A stretch of DNA of 64,000 nt, from NCBI GenBank assembly GCA_002633005.1, contig NMRA01000057.1, forward strand, positions 819,974 through 883,973, in the 5' to 3' direction. The notes below the pieces were generated by a model. It searched no databases. It was not told the DNA's origin and saw only the letters and a program-made list of their open reading frames with translations. How positions within the stretch are numbered: the stretch's first letter is position 1; the number at the start of each line of letters is the position of its first letter. Origin of the DNA: Phoronis australis. Lineage: Eukaryota; Phoronida; Phoronidae. Below are positions 34,341 to 64,000 of this stretch, one piece after another. A program made the position numbers and the translations under genes.

Positions 34341-34645
34341 ACCATGTCCAGTAGTGGCTTGGCCTCGTCGAACTCTGAACAGCACAAGCATTCCATTGAG
34401 GTAGGCATAACAACGCACACAGTGCATTTGCACCAAGATGTGTCACCACGTCTGTCCTCAGTAGCCGCCTCGTTTCTCTCAACAGCTGCCTGTGCCTGTG
34501 CGTACTCTGCCTCGTTATACTCGGGCTCAAACATGTACCCACCCACTGAATGTCCGTGAAAAAATTCCTCGTCACCACTGCTGTGAACAAGGTCTCCGTC
34601 ACTCACACTACTGTCACTGTGATACGGGTCACCGACTCCAGCCAT
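34337..34645 (-). pseudogene. P2RX7 intracellular-domain-like zinc protein, N-terminal part
   Basis: Minus-strand frame from ATG at 34645: an acidic Ser/Asp leader, GGYMFEPEYNEAEYA (about residues 35-49), then WCKCTVCVVMPTSMECLCCS (71-90). The W-C-x-C-x2-C ... E-C-x-C-C pattern is that of the P2X7 receptor C-terminal zinc-binding domain, often found as a stand-alone gene in invertebrate genomes and mobile elements. After about residue 103 the frame continues to a stop at 34250, but that part is antisense of the transposase, so the natural C-terminus is lost. Confidence 0.65.
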
Positions 34646-34821
34646 TTTCAGCTTACAACACACTAAACAATCCCTAAATCCAACGTAGTTGAGTTCTCTA
34701 CTAACCTATCTTGCCGCAGAATACTCGCCGATGGAAAGTGGTGGCGTCAATTGTTGAAAAACAGCACAAAACAAAAGTAAAATAGAACAGATTCGCACGG
34801 TACAGTCAACGCAAAACCAAG

Positions 34822-34953
34822 TGGCGGGAAACGCTTGCCTCCTAAAACGTCACTTCCGGAGTAGCGGACGAGTAATTTATAAAATTACGAAAAGCTGTAA
34901 TTAAGTGGAAAATATGTCTAGGATAACCAACCAACCTTATTTTAGCTCAAAAT
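34822..34953 (-). repeat. Right terminal inverted repeat of the THAP/P2RX7-like transposon
   Basis: Reverse complement of 33310-33441. High identity implies fairly recent insertion. Confidence 0.85.
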
Positions 34954-35334
34954 NAATCCGCTACTGGCACTGGCATAATTTGAATAGTGACGTGTCACTT
35001 TTTATGTTAATGGAATATAGAAATTTGATATCCATGAATCGTAAACAATGTATCGTAGATGTTTAAGAACGAAGACCATGGCTCTGAACGTATTCCGTGA
35101 CTGGTAGTAAAAGGGCCACATTCTCAAAGATTCGAGCACTCCATTTTTAGGCTGGGTGCGCGAATGGATGATGAGCTGTTCCCGTAAACATTACAATGGG
35201 GGACAAAATCAAGTGACCACTAGATTGAAAACTGCTCCCTTGACACTTTTTTGGTCCCCAATGGTTGATCATACATGTATTTTATGCATCTTGCCGTTAC
35301 TCATTCACAAAACTTTGCGCACATACAGGCTATA

Positions 35335-35706
35335 GTGGATTTCAGCAGATAAGCCAATGGGCGTGTATCATATTTTCAGGTAAACGCCCGCATGTTTATT
35401 TGGAAAGGGGGGGTGTGAAACCGAAAGTTGCTATGAAAATGTTTGCGTATTTTTTGCATGCAACTGTGTTTTTTTATTTTCAAGCTTAAGTTCGCCAAAA
35501 CTGTATTCTTTGTTAACAAATGAGTATGCTCCACAAAACTAATATGTGATTACAAGTTGACACTGAATGGACTTCTAAGGTGAACTTTTCTGATGATAAA
35601 CGCCCCAATGTCTGAACGCTTGAAATCTGAAGTTGTAATACCACATAAACGTCCATGGCATAGACGTTTCATTGGGTGGGTCTTTCCGTGGAAATTCCTG
35701 GCAGTG
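35335..35706 (-). mobile_element. MITE family B, minus-strand copy
   Basis: Its reverse complement matches 43759-44200 along its length, including GGAATTTCC, AGTCCA.TCAG.GTCAACTT, CAGTTTTGTGGAGCAT and the GGCTTATCTGCTGAAAT end. Confidence 0.6.
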
Positions 35707-36439
35707 ATGCATACTGCAGGAAGTGCCAGACAGTGGTGAGGTCGGAACCAGGGTTCCTTTTGCGTGGCTGCATCGGATATTTAAGAAGCCTATTGAACAC
35801 CGTGCGAGCCCTGCGAGATTTTCCGAGAAAGAACAGCCTGCACGCAATATCTGGTGCACTACACTGCTCGCGAATGCGATCACCTTTCCAATTAGAGTGC
35901 CCACCATTCCTTGCCTAGGCCTAAGTTGTTAAAGGTGTATCTTTGAAACGGGCTCGCGTCCAAACTACAGCGCCTGCCACAACGTCCCTTTCAAGGGCCA
36001 AACAATTCTTCGCAAAAGGAGTTGTTCGTTTTCTAAAATAAGCACATTACATGCGCACTGTATGTTTATTGCGTACGATATCATTACTATACAGTACTGA
36101 TCGAAAGTCTCTTCCTATCGAATGCGGGTTCCAAACTGCGGTTGGACCGAGGCTAGCCCCAGTCCGGACTTCGTCAAATTCAAGTTGCAAAACGTGTGGA
36201 GCCTGTAACACCATGACAATGAGGCATGACAAATGTTGCCCGTCGATTCACCTGAATATCAGGCCGGGTTGCGATACCACAGTATTTTTCCTAATTATAT
36301 GGAAACATATAGAGTTAAGACGCTAGTTAAATTAAAATCAGTTGTATGCTTTTCACTATTCAAAAATCATTGCGTTTTCATGTATCTTTTAATTGACTTT
36401 ACACCACGAATGTTGCACCGCCGGGACCACCCCTAATTT

Positions 36440-38270
36440 ATTGGCAAATAAACGCTACAAGAAAAGGTAATGGTTTTCTGACAATGAAAAGCACGAAAAA
36501 TGTAAAAGAACATGTATAAATATTCAGATTCGCGATTTTAATGACGTCACAGCGCACTCGGTCCGGCCGGTGACGAGAACTGACCAAGCGAACAATCTCA
36601 AAAGACGCATAGAAGAGGTAATTGTTTTTGGAGCTGCTGGGTACGTGCCAAATGAAATTAAGCACTTGAAACTGAACGTAAAGTATATCCTTTTGAACTG
36701 GTAGCCAGTCCAAGTAAAACTTAGAAATAAACTTTATGTTTTGAGAAGCAAATAGGATCTGACTGTATTCTGTGGAATCAGCATGAAGTTGTCAACGACC
36801 ACTAAGTACAAACATAGGCGAACATTTTGCCACTGCGAATTTTCAAAACATACTTCGATAGACCGTTGCCTGAGAGGTGGTCCCGGCGAGGAAACACTCG
36901 TGGTGTCAAGACAAGTGAACGATGCAAGAAAACGTAATAGTTTTTGAAAAGTGAAAAGCACGAAAAACGATTCAAGACATCGATAATGTGAGCAGAAAAA
37001 GCACCCTTTGAAGAAAAAGTAAAGAAAACGTATGAAATATTCCGATTCCGCTAGTTTGATGACTGACATCACAGTGCACTCGCTCGGCCATTGACAGACC
37101 GGACCAAGTAAACCTGCAAAAAACTCTAGTGTAAAAATTGGTAGATAACTTTCTAGAGACACGTAGAAGAGGTCATGGTTTTGTTTTAGCTGCTGGGTAC
37201 ATGTCAAATGGAATTAATTACTTTTCACTGGAGTCAAGTATGTCGTCTGGACCTGCATGGTAGCCAGCCCAAGTAAAACTTTAAAAAAAACACGCAAAAA
37301 GGACCTGACTGTATTCTCTGCCATCGGGTTTCAGTTGCCAACGATCAGTAATTACAAACATAAAGAAGATTTTGCCACTGAGATTTTCGAAACATCGATA
37401 GACCGTTGCCAATGAATGAGGTGTGGTCCAGACGGCGCCACACTCGTGGTGTCAAACCAAGTGAATAATATAAGAAAATGTAATGGTTTTGAACTGGTAA
37501 AAGCACGAAAAACGATTCTAGATATCGAAAATGTGAACAGAAGAAGCGACCTCTGAGTGAAGAAAAAGGTGAAAAAACTTATGAAATATTCCGATTCCCC
37601 AAGCTTGATGATGTCACAGAGCACTCGGTCCGGCTCGAGGCCTGTAGCGAGATCGGACCAAGTAAACCTGCAAACTATATTGAGCCGTAAAAATTGATTG
37701 ATAACTGTCTATAGACACATAGAAAAGGTAAAAGTCTTTTGGAGCTGCTGCGTACATGTGAAATGAAATTAATTACTTTTCATTGAGTTAAGTAGGCCTA
37801 TGCCGTCTGGCCACCCCGACTCTAAGTTGCTGCATAGCCAGCCAACTCAATTAAAATTTAAGAAACTTTAGGTTTTGAGACCGTAGGCCTAAATAGCATC
37901 TGACGGTATTCTGTGAAACGAATGAGCATCAAGTTGTTAATGATAATTAATTACAAATATATAGACGAAAACTGGATTTTCAACTAAAATATCGGTAGAC
38001 AGTTGATCACGCGACGGCAGCGGAGTGCCAGCGGAACTAACAGTGAAAATCACGAAAAACGGTTTCAAACATCCGGAAATTGCGAGCAGAAGAAACGGAC
38101 TTTCGGAAGAAAAAGTGAACGAACTTATGGTTCAGTACTCACCTCTGGCGATCGGGCCTGCCGCTGGGAGACCAGACCAGGCCAACAAGCAACCAAAATT
38201 ACAGCATATGATCTTGAGCAGAAAAAAATTGGTTGATAACTCTCTGGAGAAAATCAGATGAAATGAGTGA
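36440..38270 (+). repeat. Tandem array with about 550-600-bp units (3-4 copies)
   Basis: GACTGTATTCTGTG recurs at 36761, 37307 and (as GACGGTATTCTGTG) 37902. Each unit also has AGCACGAAAAACGATT, GATGACATCACAG-type CRE-like sequence, CACTCGGTCCGGC and AGCTGCTGGGTACATGT. Unit 4 is the most diverged. Confidence 0.8.
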
Positions 38271-38517
38271 AATTATATGTGAAATTTAAATGTTTGATTT
38301 GTCGGGATGTGCATTTTCGGCTCCGCGGCCAAGTCACTGCTGACTTTGTATTATCGTCTTGTTCTAAAGGATTAAAATAAATTAAAGACTTTTGTCGATC
38401 AGTGTTATTTTCATACCACATGGGGAGCTCAAGTTATAAAAAGCTCATAAAACTGAAATTTGGTTTAGAAAATTTATTCCAAGTTCAGTCACGCCCAAGA
38501 TTCCGTGAGTTCACGTT

Positions 38518-38600
38518 AGTCTCCTGCACAGACCCTCGAGATTCCTTCACAAGCAATCCTCGACGTCAGCTTGTGAGGCCCGAGAACCAGGTTAGAGTTC
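38518..38600 (+). repeat. Second copy of the SINE-like repeat core
   Basis: Carries AGTCTCCTGCACAGACCC and CAGCTTGTGAGGCCCGAGAA, matching 5743-5800 in order and strand. The tRNA-like part is not evident here. Confidence 0.5.
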
Positions 38601-39796
38601 ACGTACATCAGTTAGTCGATAGTTGCGGTCGTTAACGCCAGGATCGCACGAAAGCCGGTCTCGCGTAATAATTTCTTTAATATACTCCTCAAAAATAGTT
38701 GAGTGACACAAAATATTGAATTAGCAGATGTTAAACAGGTGTACCAGTTCTGGTAAATCAAGTATATTAACTTCATGATTTAAATATCTTATCTCCACTG
38801 GTCATTTTTGGCAGGCAATTTTGGCGGTAGAACTTCCTTTTGTTGCTGTTAGGCCTTTCATGCTCGTGAAATTGTCTGTTGTGTTGTAAGTGTACATGTA
38901 AGTTATCAAAACATGTCTGAGTTGCACTTATTTTCGTGTCGCCTTTGTAATTATTGGCCATCTGACACGCAACCACACCATAACGTTGACTTGAGAGCTG
39001 TCACATTGTGATGCAATCATAGACTATAGATACTTAAGTCTTAACGAGTATCTCTATGTCTGATGTAGTGATGAGTGATGTAATCGCCTGAGCTGCAGTC
39101 CACGCCTGCGACATCTTTAGTCTTGGCGCACCATTTTCTGCACCCGGTCGTCCGAGTGAGCATATGTATACCGTTTTTAAGGGTAGCGTGGTAGTGGTGG
39201 GCTTCCAGGCCTTAGCGTTTGATAGTTTGTACCCCGTTACATTGTAACGTAGCTTGTAGGCTTGATGATTATATTTTGTTCGTCCGGGTACTACTTACAA
39301 AATTGCCTCTAAAGTTGGGTGACGTAAACAGGTGTCCCCATTGTGACATTACATGATTTCTTCTTTATCCAACTGTGCTTAGACCTTAGTTCAGCATAAA
39401 TTGGTCATTTCGTGCCACTCACGGCACAGTGTGAATATTTACTTTATGAAATGTTGGTCTTGTTTTATTGCCATATTGTGTAAATGTGTGCTCGGTGAAT
39501 AGCTAAAATCATCTTATGTGGCCGACATGGTTGTTATGGGACATCTAGTAACTAGTGACCGTGCTGAAAAGTTTATCATGTGAATACCAAAAACTGGCCA
39601 ATTTGGCCGACTTGTTGGGTGAATAGCCATTATTCAGCCCAAAAATCAAGGCATCATGGGTCTTGATATTATGATTTATTAGTTATTTACAAGTTAGTGC
39701 TCATAACTGGCATCTGTCTGTGTTTTGAAGTTGAATCTTGAAACTTCTTACATGACAACTGTTCATCAAATTGTTTTGTCCTCCGTAGTTGCAACC

Positions 39797-63881
<24,085 letters not shown>

Positions 63882-64000
63882 GTGAGATGATTTATTTTAG
63901 TATTGGGGGATTTACTTCCTGGTCATGGCACATAAGTGCAAGTCATAAATTAAACTTATTAATGTTGTCATGCTGAGCTCATGGGGGACAGTAGTGAAAG

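Larger units (their letters stand above)
33310..34953 (+). mobile_element. TIR DNA transposon, internally deleted, with two convergent gene remnants
   Basis: Near-identical inverted repeats of about 132 bp bound it: 33310-33441 and 34822-34953, both carrying the run CTCCGGAAGTGACGTTTTAG in opposite orientations. Between them lie a plus-strand THAP-transposase start (33548 to about 34338) and a minus-strand P2RX7-tail-like ORF (34645 to about 34337). Neither is full length, and they meet head-on near 34338. I read this as an internal deletion of a longer two-gene element. The right end abuts a single N (34954), so the true outer TIR end and target duplication cannot be read. THAP transposases occur in P and Kolobok-type elements; which this is cannot be settled here. 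Confidence 0.8.
34960..39790. other. Region upstream of AARS, mostly repeats
   Basis: Besides the listed MITE, tandem array and SINE-like copy I see no gene. 38600-39790 should hold the AARS promoter and a 5' UTR exon; no TATA box or clear donor can be named. An acceptor-like TTGTTTTGTCCTCCGTAG ends at 39788. Confidence 0.4.

Noticed and set aside
39725-39796. 24-residue N-terminal extension of AARS from an upstream in-frame ATG (possible targeting peptide)
   Set aside because: A strong acceptor-like site ends at 39788, between that ATG and the family start, and the extension does not look like a mitochondrial presequence.

Overview
This is a 64 kb stretch of an animal nuclear genome. It has spliced genes with GT-AG introns, AATAAA poly(A) signals, several classes of retrotransposon and DNA transposon, and many intronic minisatellites. 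It holds one 619-base assembly gap and two single-base Ns. An immunoglobulin-superfamily membrane gene, a metazoan-type cytosolic alanyl-tRNA synthetase gene and THAP-bearing transposons point to a bilaterian invertebrate. A marine deuterostome such as amphioxus or a hemichordate would fit, but I cannot fix the species. There is no bacterial-style operon, CRISPR array or rRNA, and I see no intact tRNA gene.

Layout. (1) 1-5.6 kb is repeat only: a family of diverged units in both orientations forming a large inverted repeat, plus a 259-bp MITE. (2) 5.6-7.0 kb holds a tRNA-derived SINE-like repeat and the assembly gap. (3) 7.5-11.2 kb is a complete three-exon gene for a 58-residue protein of the STMP1 (short transmembrane mitochondrial protein 1, DUF4535) type. 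It has a CCAAT/YY1-like promoter, a long inverted repeat in intron 1 and a poly(A) signal. (4) 11.6-20 kb is intergenic: a (TG)n run, a copy of the CTAGTGGC repeat, a decayed LINE broken by a 2.87-kb TIR transposon with a degenerate THAP domain, and three CCTATAGG-rich palindromic arrays. (5) 20.3-31.7 kb is a reconstructed six-exon gene for a 302-residue type I membrane protein: signal peptide, non-canonical V-type Ig domain, second Ig domain with the usual Cys-Trp-Cys, membrane helix and very short tail. Its introns hold a Penelope-like GIY-YIG relic, MITEs and a direct duplication. (6) 33.3-34.95 kb is a TIR transposon whose THAP-transposase gene and convergent P2RX7-tail-like zinc-binding gene have been joined by an internal deletion. 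(7) 35.3-38.6 kb holds a MITE, a tandem array with roughly 550-bp units and a second copy of the SINE-like repeat. (8) 39.8-64 kb is the alanyl-tRNA synthetase gene: 16 exons in perfect phase coding 759 residues, then the window ends before the C-terminal domain. Its introns carry at least nine tandem-repeat families and several long copies of the CTAGTGGC repeat.

The three host genes share no obvious pathway. STMP1 belongs to mitochondrial membranes, the Ig protein to the cell surface, and AARS to cytosolic tRNA charging and editing. The most interesting points are the Ig gene, the two-gene transposon remnant, the transposon-in-LINE nesting, the CTCF-core-like motifs in the intronic repeats, the homogeneous 51-bp array 59 bp from an AARS exon, and a tandem duplication of the AARS exon 1 splice donor.
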